Source: Sungkyunkwania multivorans (lineage in GTDB: Bacteria; Bacteroidota; Bacteroidia; Flavobacteriales; Flavobacteriaceae). Taken from it: a stretch of DNA of 64,000 nucleotides. This document shows, piece by piece, positions 9,147 through 18,458 of the stretch; the first letter of the stretch is position 1; each line of letters begins with the position of its first letter. Under the pieces are notes generated by a model. The model ran no database searches, was not told where the DNA came from, and saw nothing but the letters and a program-made list of their open reading frames with translations. A program made the translations under genes and the position numbers. The DNA lies in the NCBI RefSeq assembly GCF_042675645.1, contig NZ_JBHTJH010000010.1, positions 186,001 to 250,000 of the forward strand. Reading direction: 5' to 3'.

Positions 9147-10795
9147 TCGATCACCTTGGAGAGTACCTTACCAGTGGCTCCATTTGGAAAGGCCGTACCT
9201 ATAAGTGCAGCAATGGTTGGAGCAATATCTTCAATAGCCGAATAGGTAGTTGTACTTCCTCGATTGATCCCCTTTCCAAAAAATAGCAAGGGTACATGCG
9301 TATCGTACCTTAGTCCCGAACCATGGGTAGACCCTGTTCTGGAATGGCTTATGACAGCCGGATCGAATACGATAAGAACATCTCCCGACCGCTTCTGATT
9401 ATACCCTCGTTGCACCAATGCGGCGATCCCGTTCTCATATTGTGTTTCTCTCATCTGCTTAGAGGTGAAGACCTTGTCTACTTGCGGAAAATCAACGAGC
9501 TGTGAAGCGACAAAGGCACTGACATCGTCAACTTCTACCTTGGCCAACTTCAATTTGGCCCTGTCAAAGAAAATTTGCTTATTCGATATATTTCTGATAA
9601 AATCATTCTTTCCATACTTATCTTGAAGTGCCTTGTTCAGCTTTTGCTTCATGCCACCACCGACATAACCGCTAGGTATTCTTTTAGACTGGAGATAGCC
9701 TGGAACATGGACCGCACCATGATCTGCCGTCAGAAATACGGTGTAGGCATCTTTACCAACTTTGATATCCAAATAGTTGAAGAGACGTTCTAGATCTTTG
9801 TCCAATCGTAGATAAGTGTCTTCAACCTCTTTGGAATTGACCCCATATTGATGCCCTACATAATCCGTGCTGCTGAAACTGAGCGTTAAAAAATCGGTGA
9901 CCTCATCAGCGCCGAGTGACTCCCCATCGATCGCCGCCAAGGCAAAATCGGTCGTCAAGCTGTTTCCAAAAGGTGTGGCTTTGATGATATCATAATTTCC
10001 ATTAAAAGGTGCGTATTTTGGAAGGTCGTGGGGAAAAACAGGTGATTTTTCACCCTTAAATACACCTTCATAAGAATTATCATCCGCACCACTTTCGTCA
10101 TAAGAAGAAATGTCATAAAGAGTTTCCCAAGGTTTCATATAGGTGTCGATCTTCTTGGAAGCGTTGAATTTTTGCACCCATTCAGGTAGTTTTTCCATAT
10201 AAAAAGAACTACTGATAAATACGCCTTCATTTTTTCCATGAAACCAATAGGCAGCATTGGCACTATGTCCAGCGGGCATGATGGCTCCTCTATCTTTTAT
10301 TGCGATACCAATGGTCTTTCCTTTGAATTGGGTATGCAATCTATTCTGATCTGCCACCGTTGTGGTCTTCATCCGCATCGGTGACATCTTCCCAGCACTC
10401 GAGGTCGTTCCCACCGGGATCACATTGGGATCGCTAGAACAATAGACCATCTTGCCTTCGGCCTTAGAATACCAATCATTGGAGATAATGCCATGGTTGG
10501 CAGGCGTAGTACCGGTAAAGACCGATGCGTGCCCCGGTCCGGTATAGGTGGGCACATAATTGTAATGATTGTTTTTAAAGTTGTAGCCCTCGTCGATCAT
10601 TCGCTTGAATCCATCATCACCGTAACGATGCCAAAAACGGGTGAGATAATCGTATCGCATCTGGTCAACAACGATGCCCACCACCAATTTGGGGCGGCTA
10701 AAAGGTGTATCATCTGCAATTGAAGATGAATTATTTTGGGATTGGCTCTGCCAAAACATTAGCAGCGACAATGCTATTAGAAACACTCTTTTCAT
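9143..10795 (-). CDS. PafA-like alkaline phosphatase family protein
   Basis: This is a 550-residue exported enzyme of the alkaline phosphatase/nucleotide pyrophosphatase superfamily. After the signal peptide (ending SQSQ) it shows VVGIVVDQMRYDYL (metal-binding Asp44) and VPTYTGPGHASVFTG, where Thr85 is the likely nucleophile, followed by HGIISNDWY. Two further metal-site motifs are SSTDYVGHQYG and FLTADHGAVHVPG. The Thr nucleophile and overall length resemble Elizabethkingia PafA, a broad phosphomonoesterase of the periplasm, so release of phosphate from organic esters is the best guess. No phosphate-starvation box was recognised. It is monocistronic and convergent with the LytTR gene. Confidence 0.92.
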   Translation of the reverse strand: MKRVFLIALSLLMFWQSQSQNNSSSIADDTPFSRPKLVVGIVVDQMRYDYLTRFWHRYGDDGFKRMIDEGYNFKNNHYNYVPTYTGPGHASVFTGTTPANHGIISNDWYSKAEGKMVYCSSDPNVIPVGTTSSAGKMSPMRMKTTTVADQNRLHTQFKGKTIGIAIKDRGAIMPAGHSANAAYWFHGKNEGVFISSSFYMEKLPEWVQKFNASKKIDTYMKPWETLYDISSYDESGADDNSYEGVFKGEKSPVFPHDLPKYAPFNGNYDIIKATPFGNSLTTDFALAAIDGESLGADEVTDFLTLSFSSTDYVGHQYGVNSKEVEDTYLRLDKDLERLFNYLDIKVGKDAYTVFLTADHGAVHVPGYLQSKRIPSGYVGGGMKQKLNKALQDKYGKNDFIRNISNKQIFFDRAKLKLAKVEVDDVSAFVASQLVDFPQVDKVFTSKQMRETQYENGIAALVQRGYNQKRSGDVLIVFDPAVISHSRTGSTHGSGLRYDTHVPLLFFGKGINRGSTTTYSAIEDIAPTIAALIGTAFPNGATGKVLSKVID

Positions 10796-10882
10796 GAATG
10801 GTAAAAATTAAGACATACAAAATTAAGTGTTTTTAAACGGTTTATATCATATGAATGTTAAATCGCACTAGGATTATTTTCC

Positions 10883-10890
10883 TATTTTTG
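10883..10890 (+). promoter_or_regulatory. -7 promoter element for the MlaE/MlaF-like operon
   Basis: TATTTTTG matches the Bacteroidota TAnnTTTG consensus exactly. It lies 18 bases before the ATG at 10909 and decides that start, because an in-frame upstream start at 10855 would precede the promoter. Confidence 0.6.
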
Positions 10891-10908
10891 AAACCATATA
10901 ATATTTGC

Positions 10909-11646
10909 ATGAATTACCTCACCGCCGTTGGCAAATACTTTTTGATGCTAAAAGATGTTTTTAGCAGGTACACCAAAAGAAATGTGCTTTGGAAGCTTAT
11001 CCTAAAGGAGATCGACGACCTAATCATTGGGTCGTTGGGAATCGTATGCTTCATCTCTTTCTTTGTTGGAGGCGTTGTGGCCATTCAAACGGCATTGAAC
11101 ATCGACAACCCGCTTATTCCAAAATATCTAGTGGGTTTTGCCACTAGGCAGTCGGTGATCTTGGAATTCGCGCCTACTTTTATCTCTATCATCATGGCGG
11201 GAAAAGTAGGATCCTTTATTACCTCGAGTATTGGTACCATGCGCGTCACGGAACAGATCGATGCCTTGGAAGTGATGGGTATCAATCCTTTGAACTATCT
11301 GGTCCTACCAAAGATCGCCGCGCTAATGTTATATCCGTTCATCATTACCATTAGTATGTTCTTAGGTATTTTGGGGGGACTTATGGCCTCTATTTATGGT
11401 GGGTTTTCCAGTAGCGCCGATTTTGTCCAAGGATTGCAGATCGACTTTAATCCCTTTCATGTAACTTACGCCTTTATAAAAACGTTGGTCTTTGCCTTTT
11501 TACTAGCGACCATCCCATCGTTTCATGGATATTTTATGAAAGGTGGCGCCCTCGAAGTTGGGAAAGCCAGTACCACCAGCTTTGTTTGGACCAGTGTGGC
11601 CATCATCTTGGTCAATTACCTCATCACTCAATTACTACTTACATAA
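10909..11646 (+). CDS. mlaE: MlaE/YrbE-type ABC transporter permease
   Basis: This 245-residue inner membrane permease belongs to the MlaE family of lipid transport systems that move phospholipids between the outer and inner membranes. Visible features are multiple hydrophobic segments, the family region FAPTFISIIMAGKVGSFITSS (residues about 83-103) with GTMRVTEQIDALEVMGINP following it, and the end TSVAIILVNYLITQLLLT. The stop codon overlaps the start of the ATPase gene (TAATG), showing translational coupling. The partner MCE-domain protein (MlaD) is not in the neighbourhood, as is common in this phylum, where it is encoded elsewhere. Confidence 0.92.
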   Translation: MNYLTAVGKYFLMLKDVFSRYTKRNVLWKLILKEIDDLIIGSLGIVCFISFFVGGVVAIQTALNIDNPLIPKYLVGFATRQSVILEFAPTFISIIMAGKVGSFITSSIGTMRVTEQIDALEVMGINPLNYLVLPKIAALMLYPFIITISMFLGILGGLMASIYGGFSSSADFVQGLQIDFNPFHVTYAFIKTLVFAFLLATIPSFHGYFMKGGALEVGKASTTSFVWTSVAIILVNYLITQLLLT

Positions 11647-12410
11647 TGATCACCGTAGATAACATACACAAATCCTTTGGCGACGCCAAGATCTTAAAAG
11701 GCATTTCTACCGTTTTCGACCAAGGAAAGACCAATCTGATCATCGGACAAAGCGGTTCTGGGAAAACGGTCTTTCTCAAATGCCTGTTGGGGCTTTTTGT
11801 GCCAGAACAAGGCACCATCAATTACAGCGGCACCAATTATTCTGAGATGGATGAGGACCAGCGTACCGAACTGCGACAAAGTATGGGAATGGTCTTTCAA
11901 GGAAGTGCTTTATTCGATTCGATGACCGTGGAAGAAAATGTGCGATTTCCAATGGAAATGTTCTCTAAGAAGACCCCTGAAGAAATGAGAGATCGTGTAA
12001 ATACTGTATTGGCCCGGGTGAATTTAGAGAATGCAAACGATAAATTCCCCTCAGAGATCTCCGGTGGTATGCAAAAGCGGGTGGCCATCGCTCGTGCCAT
12101 TGTGATGAATCCAAAATATCTGTTCTGCGACGAGCCAAACTCTGGCCTTGACCCCAGAACCGCCATCCTGATCGACAATCTGATTCAAGAGATCACCAAG
12201 GAATTCAATATCACCACGGTGATCAACACCCACGATATGAATTCGGTGATGGAGATAGGCGAAAAGATCGTCTTCCTAAAAGATGGAGTGAAAGCCTGGG
12301 AAGGAACCAACCAAGAGATCTTTAGAACAGATAATGAGGCCGTGACCAACTTTGTCTACTCGTCGGAACTCTTTAAAAAAGTGCGAAAGATGTATCAAGA
12401 GGAGCAATAG
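11646..12410 (+). CDS. mlaF: MlaF-type ABC transporter ATP-binding protein
   Basis: This 254-residue ATPase energises the permease encoded immediately upstream. It has a Walker A motif IGQSGSGKT (33-41), the signature SGGMQKRVAIARA, Walker B YLFCDEPNSGLDP and the switch His in INTHDMNSV. The variant SGGMQKR and DEPNSGLDP are characteristic of the MlaF/organic-solvent-tolerance group. The ATG at 11646 is chosen because it overlaps the preceding stop as TAATG and begins with the expected MITVDNIHKSF; upstream codons lie inside mlaE. The gene converges on the DUF389 gene with a 3-base gap. Confidence 0.93.
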   Translation: MITVDNIHKSFGDAKILKGISTVFDQGKTNLIIGQSGSGKTVFLKCLLGLFVPEQGTINYSGTNYSEMDEDQRTELRQSMGMVFQGSALFDSMTVEENVRFPMEMFSKKTPEEMRDRVNTVLARVNLENANDKFPSEISGGMQKRVAIARAIVMNPKYLFCDEPNSGLDPRTAILIDNLIQEITKEFNITTVINTHDMNSVMEIGEKIVFLKDGVKAWEGTNQEIFRTDNEAVTNFVYSSELFKKVRKMYQEEQ

Positions 12411-12413
12411 CCC

Positions 12414-13892
12414 TTAGTTTTCTATCTCTAGCAAAAACTTCTTCGCCCCTACTTTCAATTTCAACCATTCTTCGATCTTCTTCTTCTCTCGCTCTTTCGT
12501 GGTATCGGAAGGTAAATTATCCTTCCAGGTTAAAACAAAGGTCGGGATAGTATCGATACGATTAAAATCGGAACGTATGACATTAGAGAATGCAATCGAT
12601 CTTATGGACTCGCCATAAAGGACCTTCGCCTCATCACTGATCTGACTGAAAGGAATTTGTCCAGCACTCAATTTACTCAGTCGATTCACCTCTTTTTCTA
12701 GCATCTCAATGCGCTGATCCTTGGTTGCGACCTCGGCCTTTTTGGATTCGTAGAGTTCACTCACATATTCGAGCATTTGCCCCGACTCGTCCTGTCCGCC
12801 TTGTGTTATATTAAGTATGGTTTCCTCTAAACCGTATGATGGCAATTTGGTTCTCCAAGTATTCTCCACACTTTCAGGAATCATGTTATCGCCCATAAAG
12901 ACCAGGTCGATGGTCTTCCCTTGTGGACCATCATAATTCACTTCGGTAAGGTTCTCTAGATAACGACCTCCTTTGGGTAGTTCGAACAAGGCTACCTCGT
13001 TTCTCAAGAATTCATTGACATTCTTCCTAAAGATCGACTGCTGAAAAACATTATAAAAGGTAATTCCCGCAGGGATCATCGTAAGCACCGCAATAAAGGA
13101 AGCGATTCTCGCAGTTCGCTTACGTCTGGCAGAGTTCGCATACTTCAGCATTGGAAAACGCAATATTTTCAATACTAAGAATGTCGCCAAGGCGATAAAA
13201 ACGGTATTGATCGTAAAGAGATACATGGCACCACCGGCATAGGCCCAATTTCCAATCGCTAGACCAAAACCAACGGTACATAAGGGCGGCATCAGCGCCG
13301 TAGCAATGGCCACACCGAAGATCACGGAGGCGATGGTCCCTTTTTTAGTTCGGGCGATCACCAAGGCCAAGCCACCAAAAAAGGCAATGAACACATCCCG
13401 AATATCCGGGGCCGTACGTGCCAACAATTGTGAGGATTCCTCTCGTAAAGGAAAAAGATAGAAAAAAAGGAAGGCCGTGACCACACTCAAGACGACCATC
13501 ACTGCAAAATTGACCAGCGAACGTCGTAAGGTGTCGATATCATTGATGGCGATAGACATCCCTATCCCCAAGATAGGACCCATTAAAGGAGAGATAAGCA
13601 TGGCACCGATAACCACCGCTTCGGAATTGGCGTTCAGACCAAAGGAGGCGACAAAAATGGAACAAACCAAAATCCAGGCAGTTGCTCCTTTGAAAGGAAT
13701 ATCTCCTTTGATGGCATCGATCGTTGTATCGCGATCGGTATCCTTTCTAAAGTTGAGCAGTTCTTTGATGAACATGCTAAACGTTTGAAAGAGTCCTTTT
13801 GCCCCTTTTGTAACGGCCTCTTTGTTCTCTTGAGTGCTTTGAGCCTCATTCTGTTGTGGCTCGTCACTGAAGTTGAATTTACTTTCTTCCAT
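12414..13892 (-). CDS. DUF389 domain-containing membrane protein
   Basis: The 492-residue protein has a polar N terminus, a DUF389 membrane core of about six helices (about residues 68-290; for example VIGAMLISPLMGPILGIGMSIA) and a soluble C-terminal extension with a short coiled coil (about 385-425, QRIEMLEKEVNRLSKL). DUF389 proteins are uncharacterised inner membrane proteins and no substrate is known. The gene lies 9 bases downstream of the mannose-1-phosphate guanylyltransferase gene on the same strand, so the two and the SprT gene upstream are likely one transcript. The C-terminal extension is long compared with minimal family members. Confidence 0.88.
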   Translation of the reverse strand: MEESKFNFSDEPQQNEAQSTQENKEAVTKGAKGLFQTFSMFIKELLNFRKDTDRDTTIDAIKGDIPFKGATAWILVCSIFVASFGLNANSEAVVIGAMLISPLMGPILGIGMSIAINDIDTLRRSLVNFAVMVVLSVVTAFLFFYLFPLREESSQLLARTAPDIRDVFIAFFGGLALVIARTKKGTIASVIFGVAIATALMPPLCTVGFGLAIGNWAYAGGAMYLFTINTVFIALATFLVLKILRFPMLKYANSARRKRTARIASFIAVLTMIPAGITFYNVFQQSIFRKNVNEFLRNEVALFELPKGGRYLENLTEVNYDGPQGKTIDLVFMGDNMIPESVENTWRTKLPSYGLEETILNITQGGQDESGQMLEYVSELYESKKAEVATKDQRIEMLEKEVNRLSKLSAGQIPFSQISDEAKVLYGESIRSIAFSNVIRSDFNRIDTIPTFVLTWKDNLPSDTTKEREKKKIEEWLKLKVGAKKFLLEIEN

Positions 13893-13901
13893 AACCTTCT
13901 A

Positions 13902-14981
13902 TTATCCGTAATCTTCTCCAAAGGTGTCTTTGACACGCTTCAGCACTTTTTTAATATCCTGTTCTTTTGCTTTTGGGTAAATCAGCAACACATCTTCCTT
14001 ATCTACGACAATATAGTCAATAAGTCCATCGATCACCACCACTTTATCTTTTTTCGTTCGCACCATGTTCCCAACAGCATCTTGAGACAGCAATTTCGAA
14101 TTCACTACCGCGTTTTGCGCATCGTCTTTCTCCAATTTGTCATAAAGCGATCCCCAAGTTCCGAGATCGTTCCAGTCGAAGGTCGCGGGAAGCACGAAAA
14201 CCTCGCTGGACAATTCGAGGATCGCATAATCGATAGAGATGTCTTCCGCCTTTGGATAGTTCTCTTTGATAAAATCGTCCTCAAAATCGGTATTAAAAAC
14301 ACTGATGCCTTTTTCAAATAGTTGAAAGAGGGCTGGTTGAAAATTTTCGAAGGCGGCTACAATGGCGTGGACACTCCATATAAAAATACCAGCATTCCAG
14401 AGGTAATTACCTTGTGCCAAGAATTTCTTGGCGTTCTCATAATTGGGTTTCTCCGTAAACTGAAGCACCTTTTTTATCGCATCTTTACTACCTTGATCAT
14501 ACTCGATATAGCCATATCCTGTATTTGGAAAGGTCGGGGAGATTCCCAAGGTCATCAATTTTTTAGAATCCTCACAAGCCTCAAAGGCCGTCGCTACATT
14601 CTGTACAAAAGCATTCTCATCTTCAATCCAATGATCACTAGGTGCAACGATCATCACCGCATCGGGGTTTTCCTTTTGGATCTTTAGGGAAGCATATAAA
14701 ATACAGGGAGCGGTATTGCGCATCGCCGGCTCCAGTACCACTTGTCGTTGGGTGATCTGCGGTAGCTGTTCTAAGACGAGGTCGTTGTAACGCTCGTTGG
14801 TGAGGATAAAGATGTTTTCTTCAGGGATCAATTTGCTAAGACGGCTAAAGGTCTTTTGGATCAGCGTATCTCCCGTACCTAACATATCATGGAATTGTTT
14901 TGGGAAGGAAGTGGTGCTCACCGGCCAAAAGCGAGATCCAACCCCACCTGCCATCAGTATCGCATAATAGTTCTTGTTCAT
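13902..14981 (-). CDS. manC: Mannose-1-phosphate guanylyltransferase
   Basis: This nucleotidyltransferase makes GDP-mannose from mannose 1-phosphate and GTP for surface polysaccharide or glycan synthesis. It has the signature LMAGGVGSRFWPVSTTSFPKQF (about residues 9-30), of which the GGVGSRFWP loop binds nucleotide, then VMIVAPSDHWI, TGYGYIEY and FTEKPN. At 359 residues it lacks the C-terminal phosphomannose isomerase domain of bifunctional ManC, so it is the monofunctional form normal in Bacteroidota. It sits between the SprT-like gene (10-base gap) and the DUF389 gene (9-base gap). No other sugar-nucleotide gene is near. Confidence 0.95.
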   Translation of the reverse strand: MNKNYYAILMAGGVGSRFWPVSTTSFPKQFHDMLGTGDTLIQKTFSRLSKLIPEENIFILTNERYNDLVLEQLPQITQRQVVLEPAMRNTAPCILYASLKIQKENPDAVMIVAPSDHWIEDENAFVQNVATAFEACEDSKKLMTLGISPTFPNTGYGYIEYDQGSKDAIKKVLQFTEKPNYENAKKFLAQGNYLWNAGIFIWSVHAIVAAFENFQPALFQLFEKGISVFNTDFEDDFIKENYPKAEDISIDYAILELSSEVFVLPATFDWNDLGTWGSLYDKLEKDDAQNAVVNSKLLSQDAVGNMVRTKKDKVVVIDGLIDYIVVDKEDVLLIYPKAKEQDIKKVLKRVKDTFGEDYG

Positions 14982-14991
14982 TTAGGTTGTT

Positions 14992-15591
14992 TTAGTTAGG
15001 TAATAGTTCGACCTCGGCATTGGGGCTAAAGAGATACACTCTTCCCGAGCTCAATTCCACGCACTCATAGCGCTTTACTCGTTTGTTGCCCCGCTGAAAG
15101 ATCTTTCCGTTGTGGATCCTGAACATACTTCCGAACGGTATCTCAAAGATATAGTTTTTATCATTTGCAGGATCAAAGCGTTTCAAGGCTATCGAAAGCT
15201 TGGCATCGGTATCGCTACTCGCCTTTGGATTGCGAAAGTGATGGGCGATGACCGGTAATAATTGTTGCGGAAAAATCTCGGGTCTGATAAAGGGCAACAT
15301 CAATTGCTGAAAGGTCTGCTTCCACTCTACCCCATGTGGTTTTATCAACCTACCAAACCTTTTGAACGCTACCAAATGGGCGATCTCATGGATCAAGGTG
15401 ATCAAAAAACGATAGGGATTGGGGCCTGCATTCACGGTGATCATATGCATGCCGTTGGGTAATTTACGATAATCCCCATGACGCGTTACGCGCTGGCTGA
15501 CGATCTTTAGATGCACCTGATGTTCTTTGATCAACGAGAATGCCTGTTCTACAGCACGCTCTGGAATGTATTTGGAAAGCACTTCAATCAC
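14992..15591 (-). CDS. SprT-like zinc metalloprotein
   Basis: The 199-residue protein contains the metalloprotease motif HEIAH (residues 68-72) with a third ligand candidate His86 in KPHGVEW, which is the arrangement of the SprT/Spartan domain. In eukaryotes Spartan cleaves DNA-protein crosslinks; the bacterial proteins are not well characterised, so a proteolytic role is inference. The zinc-ribbon part of larger SprT proteins is replaced by a basic C-terminal region (GNKRVKRYECVELSSGRVYLF). It is the first gene of a probable three-gene transcript with manC and the DUF389 gene. Confidence 0.88.
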   Translation of the reverse strand: MIEVLSKYIPERAVEQAFSLIKEHQVHLKIVSQRVTRHGDYRKLPNGMHMITVNAGPNPYRFLITLIHEIAHLVAFKRFGRLIKPHGVEWKQTFQQLMLPFIRPEIFPQQLLPVIAHHFRNPKASSDTDAKLSIALKRFDPANDKNYIFEIPFGSMFRIHNGKIFQRGNKRVKRYECVELSSGRVYLFSPNAEVELLPN

Positions 15592-16015
15592 GGGATAAAA
15601 ATAAGGTAAATTGGTTAGTTATCGATGCGTTTTTATGATGTGTCTATTAGTTGATAAGTTGATGAGTTTAGTGGCTTTGGAATAGCTTTGTTTATCTACT
15701 TATATTGTCGGGCAGTTTGTTGGGGCGCCAGAACATAGGCGTTCTCGATACCTGCCTGCCCTCCATAGGCGGGTAAACCGGCGGGCGGGCAATTTTTCTT
15801 CTCTCTGTTCAGAAAAATCACTCTTGGCTTTCTAACTAGAGGTCCTCCCTTCCGTCTCTCCCAGGGGAGAGAAACCTCTGCGAGGCTGATCATCATTTAT
15901 CATTCGTCCTAGGAGGGTGGTTGGGAAATCTTGACTATATGTACGAAGAACCCTTCCCATAAAAAGGGAAGGATTTTTTGAATCGTGTTTTTAGGTATTG
16001 CCAGCAATCCTCCAA
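15592..16015. other. Intergenic region with GC-rich hairpins
   Basis: This 424-base spacer has no convincing gene. It contains low-complexity G/C-rich sequence around 15750-15792 (runs of CCTGCC and GGCGGG), the small hairpin CTCTCCCAGGGGAGAG (15857-15872), and a hairpin CCTTCCC-ATAAAAA-GGGAAGG followed by ATTTTTT (15952-15979) that looks like a plus-strand terminator although no plus-strand gene ends nearby. These resemble the extragenic palindromes that recur in flavobacterial genomes. Confidence 0.45.
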
Positions 16016-16858
16016 TTACTTCTTCCGGAATCTAAAAAACAATATGATTCCAGTCGTCAAAAGAATAAATGGCCAGATATAAAGTAATCCCAAAAACAAA
16101 TTGGATAGCAGCTCCCAACCAAAGCTCAAGCTTTCTTTCATCTTGGAGCCGTAGGTCTGTGTGTAAACCTCTGGTTCGGCTTTATGTGCTACCGCAGCAT
16201 AGAGATCCACCTGAATGGTACTCAACGCTACCTTATTGCTCAAAAACTTCAATCGGCCTTGGGCCGCCTCGATCTCTTCTTGTAAGACCCGTAGTTTTTC
16301 TTCCGTCAATAGTACTTCTTCCACCGTTTTGGCCTTGCTTCGCAGAATCTCGTCATAGCGTGCCTTTACCTCTTGCTTCGTCTTAAGACGGGTTTGCAGG
16401 TCGATATATTCTTCCGAAACATCTTTGGTGGTCACATTATTGAAATCCACAAACTCCGCCAAGGTTATTAGCTGTTGCATCACAGGCTCAAAATCTTCCT
16501 GAGGTACGCGAACCGTAAAACGATTCTCCAAATGGTAGTTCGTGTGCTGATAGCGCATATCGGAAATATAGCCTCCGTGCTGTGTGACGATGGCTCTAGC
16601 CTTCTGTACGGCACTGTCGATATCCGCCACCTTAAAACGACATTGGGCATTTTTGATGATCTTTAGGTTGCTTAGGAGGTCGGTATTCGTTTTTGGGGCC
16701 AAACTGCCTTCTTCCGAAGAAATGCTGTTGGCATCGGCGGTTTCGGCTACAGTCTCCATGTCGACATTTTCAGAATACTTCATAGAAGGCTCATGGCTAC
16801 AAGCGGCGATCAATAGTCCTAAACTTAGGAACGTCATTAATTTTTTTGTCTTCATCAT
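16016..16858 (-). CDS. DUF4349 domain-containing lipoprotein
   Basis: The 280-residue protein carries a lipoprotein signal (LLIAAC, lipidated Cys about residue 20), a DUF4349 domain with the phrases FKVADIDSAVQKARAIV, FTVRVPQEDFEPVMQQL and DVSEEYIDLQTRLKTKQ, a long coiled-coil stretch (about 155-205) and a C-terminal membrane helix (about 252-275) ending in RFRKK. Thus it should be anchored at both ends in membrane. DUF4349 proteins are of unknown function; several bacterial relatives sit beside anti-sigma or zinc-finger proteins. Here it is divergent from two unknown exported-protein genes that start 103 bases away. Confidence 0.9.
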   Translation of the reverse strand: MMKTKKLMTFLSLGLLIAACSHEPSMKYSENVDMETVAETADANSISSEEGSLAPKTNTDLLSNLKIIKNAQCRFKVADIDSAVQKARAIVTQHGGYISDMRYQHTNYHLENRFTVRVPQEDFEPVMQQLITLAEFVDFNNVTTKDVSEEYIDLQTRLKTKQEVKARYDEILRSKAKTVEEVLLTEEKLRVLQEEIEAAQGRLKFLSNKVALSTIQVDLYAAVAHKAEPEVYTQTYGSKMKESLSFGWELLSNLFLGLLYIWPFILLTTGIILFFRFRKK

Positions 16859-16920
16859 TTTAAAGTTTAAATTGTTGCAGCAAACCTATCGACAGATGCC
16901 TTGCATCTTTTGCAAAGCGT

Positions 16921-16949
16921 TTGTAAATGATCTGTAAACTGTTTTACAA
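16921..16949 (+). promoter_or_regulatory. Inverted repeat in a divergent promoter region
   Basis: TTGTAAA and TTTACAA (7-bp arms, 15-base spacer) lie in the 103-base spacer between the DUF4349 gene and the divergent unknown gene, 12-40 bases before its ATG. The position suits an operator; no regulator is known. Confidence 0.35.
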
Positions 16950-16961
16950 GAGTGTGCTTTA

Positions 16962-17870
16962 ATGGCTGACCCTAAAGATGATATTGCCCTTTTCCAGCTG
17001 CTTTTACAAGAAGTGGCGGCCGTGTTTCTCAAAAACAATTCGGCTTCTGCCGCTAATATGACCGATTGGAAAGGCCAGGATATCGTGCAATTTCAAGAGG
17101 ATCTTAGAGCCAAGGTTCAGGGAAGTATCAGCGAGAAATGGTTTTATAGCTATGTGAAGAACACGCCAGAAAAACTTCCGCGCATCGATATTCTCAACTT
17201 GTTGTCTACCTATGCAGACTACCAGAGCTGGAATCATTTTAAGGAACAGCATCGCCAGGTCGACAGTAGCGAAAAGAAGGTCAATAAAAAAATATTGATC
17301 CCTATCGTATTGGCTTCATTGATCATCGTTGCCATCGCCTATTCGATGATTCCCACGACGCATCACTTTCATTTTTGCTTTGTGGATGCGGATAAGAAGG
17401 AGGCGATACGAGATATTACCATCGACATTATCATTTTAAACGAGGGCGAATCCCCCACCCATGCAAAGACGGACAGCCTAGGTTGTTTTGACTGGGCCAC
17501 CAAAAAGGACCATATCCGATTGGTGGCGCAATCGCCCTATCATAAGAACGATACGATCTACAGAACACTTGCTAGCGGGAAGAATCAGGTCTATCTAAAA
17601 ACAGACGACTATGCGTTGATGTTGCATTATTATACCAATGGTAAGGTAAAAGATTGGCAAAAACGACGAGAAGTATTGGACAAGCTCATTGCCGATGATG
17701 CCTTGATCTTTGAGCTATTGCCACAGCAACTCGGCGTCACTATTTATGAGAAACAAGAATTTATCGACAAGCTGACCACGCCGACCCAAAGTTTACAAAA
17801 GTTGCAGATCGTAGAAACGCGTTATAGCGATGGAAAGATCGCGAAACTTAAATTTAAGATCACGCCATGA
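16962..17870 (+). CDS. Unknown single-pass membrane protein
   Basis: The 302-residue protein has no N-terminal signal. About 108 cytoplasmic residues (with YADYQSWNHFKEQ near the membrane) are followed by one hydrophobic segment (about 109-127, IPIVLASLIIVAIAYSMI) and a roughly 170-residue outer part. The architecture resembles membrane-anchored anti-sigma or sensor proteins, but no domain is recognised, so this is only an analogy. It overlaps the next gene by 4 bases (ATGA), indicating translational coupling, and is divergent from the DUF4349 lipoprotein gene, suggesting a shared locus. Confidence 0.75.
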   Translation: MADPKDDIALFQLLLQEVAAVFLKNNSASAANMTDWKGQDIVQFQEDLRAKVQGSISEKWFYSYVKNTPEKLPRIDILNLLSTYADYQSWNHFKEQHRQVDSSEKKVNKKILIPIVLASLIIVAIAYSMIPTTHHFHFCFVDADKKEAIRDITIDIIILNEGESPTHAKTDSLGCFDWATKKDHIRLVAQSPYHKNDTIYRTLASGKNQVYLKTDDYALMLHYYTNGKVKDWQKRREVLDKLIADDALIFELLPQQLGVTIYEKQEFIDKLTTPTQSLQKLQIVETRYSDGKIAKLKFKITP

Positions 17871-18310
17871 GAAAATGGTACTACATACTAAGTTTGATGC
17901 TGTTGTGGTCTTGTGCCAACAACACCAGCAAGGAAATGGCCCCAGCGATCGAGGCAGAGGCCGACCTCGTGGAAGGTTCTATCATGACCACCGAAGACGC
18001 CTATCTGCAACTGGCCAAGCAACGGATCCAGGACCAGTTAGATCGTGCCCGACTCGAGGCCCAGCATCCCGACTTTAGCGTAAAGCTCAAGGAAAGAATT
18101 TTTACTGAAACCCTATCTGCTGATGCCAGTTTGGAAGAACTACAGATCATTAGCCAAGAGACCGTTGCCGATACCACTTTTTTGGTATTAAAGGCTGTTT
18201 TTAAGGACGCGACAATTAGGACCACCGATACCCTTAACGCCAAGATCATCTCCAAGACGGTTGCATTGGATGGGGAGGTTTTTAGGACGTCGTCGATTGT
18301 GTTTGAATAA
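17867..18310 (+). CDS. Small lipoprotein of unknown function
   Basis: The 147-residue product has a lipoprotein signal peptide (MRKWYYILSLMLLWSCANN, Cys16 as lipidation site) and a helical middle part (EDAYLQLAKQRIQDQLDRARLEAQHPDF) before a beta-rich end. I do not recognise the family. The ATG overlaps the stop of the preceding gene, so the pair is co-translated. The context suggests an envelope function together with the upstream membrane protein and the divergent DUF4349 lipoprotein. Confidence 0.75.
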   Translation: MRKWYYILSLMLLWSCANNTSKEMAPAIEAEADLVEGSIMTTEDAYLQLAKQRIQDQLDRARLEAQHPDFSVKLKERIFTETLSADASLEELQIISQETVADTTFLVLKAVFKDATIRTTDTLNAKIISKTVALDGEVFRTSSIVFE

Positions 18311-18458
18311 CTGTCAAGACTCGACAACCCCCGCTATCGCCAGTCTGCGACTGGTGGTTTAAGCCAGATACGCAGCAACACATATAAAAATTGACTCCAA
18401 TTTCCTATCTTTAAATACTCTATCCCGGGCGACTAATTCAATTTTGAATTGCATTGAA

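Noticed and set aside
13477..13788. 103-codon plus-strand frame opposite the DUF389 gene
   Set aside because: Shadow of the well-supported minus-strand membrane protein; composition mirrors it.
15952..15979. Terminator-like hairpin on the plus strand
   Set aside because: No plus-strand gene ends before it, so it is described as part of a repeat-rich spacer rather than a functional terminator.
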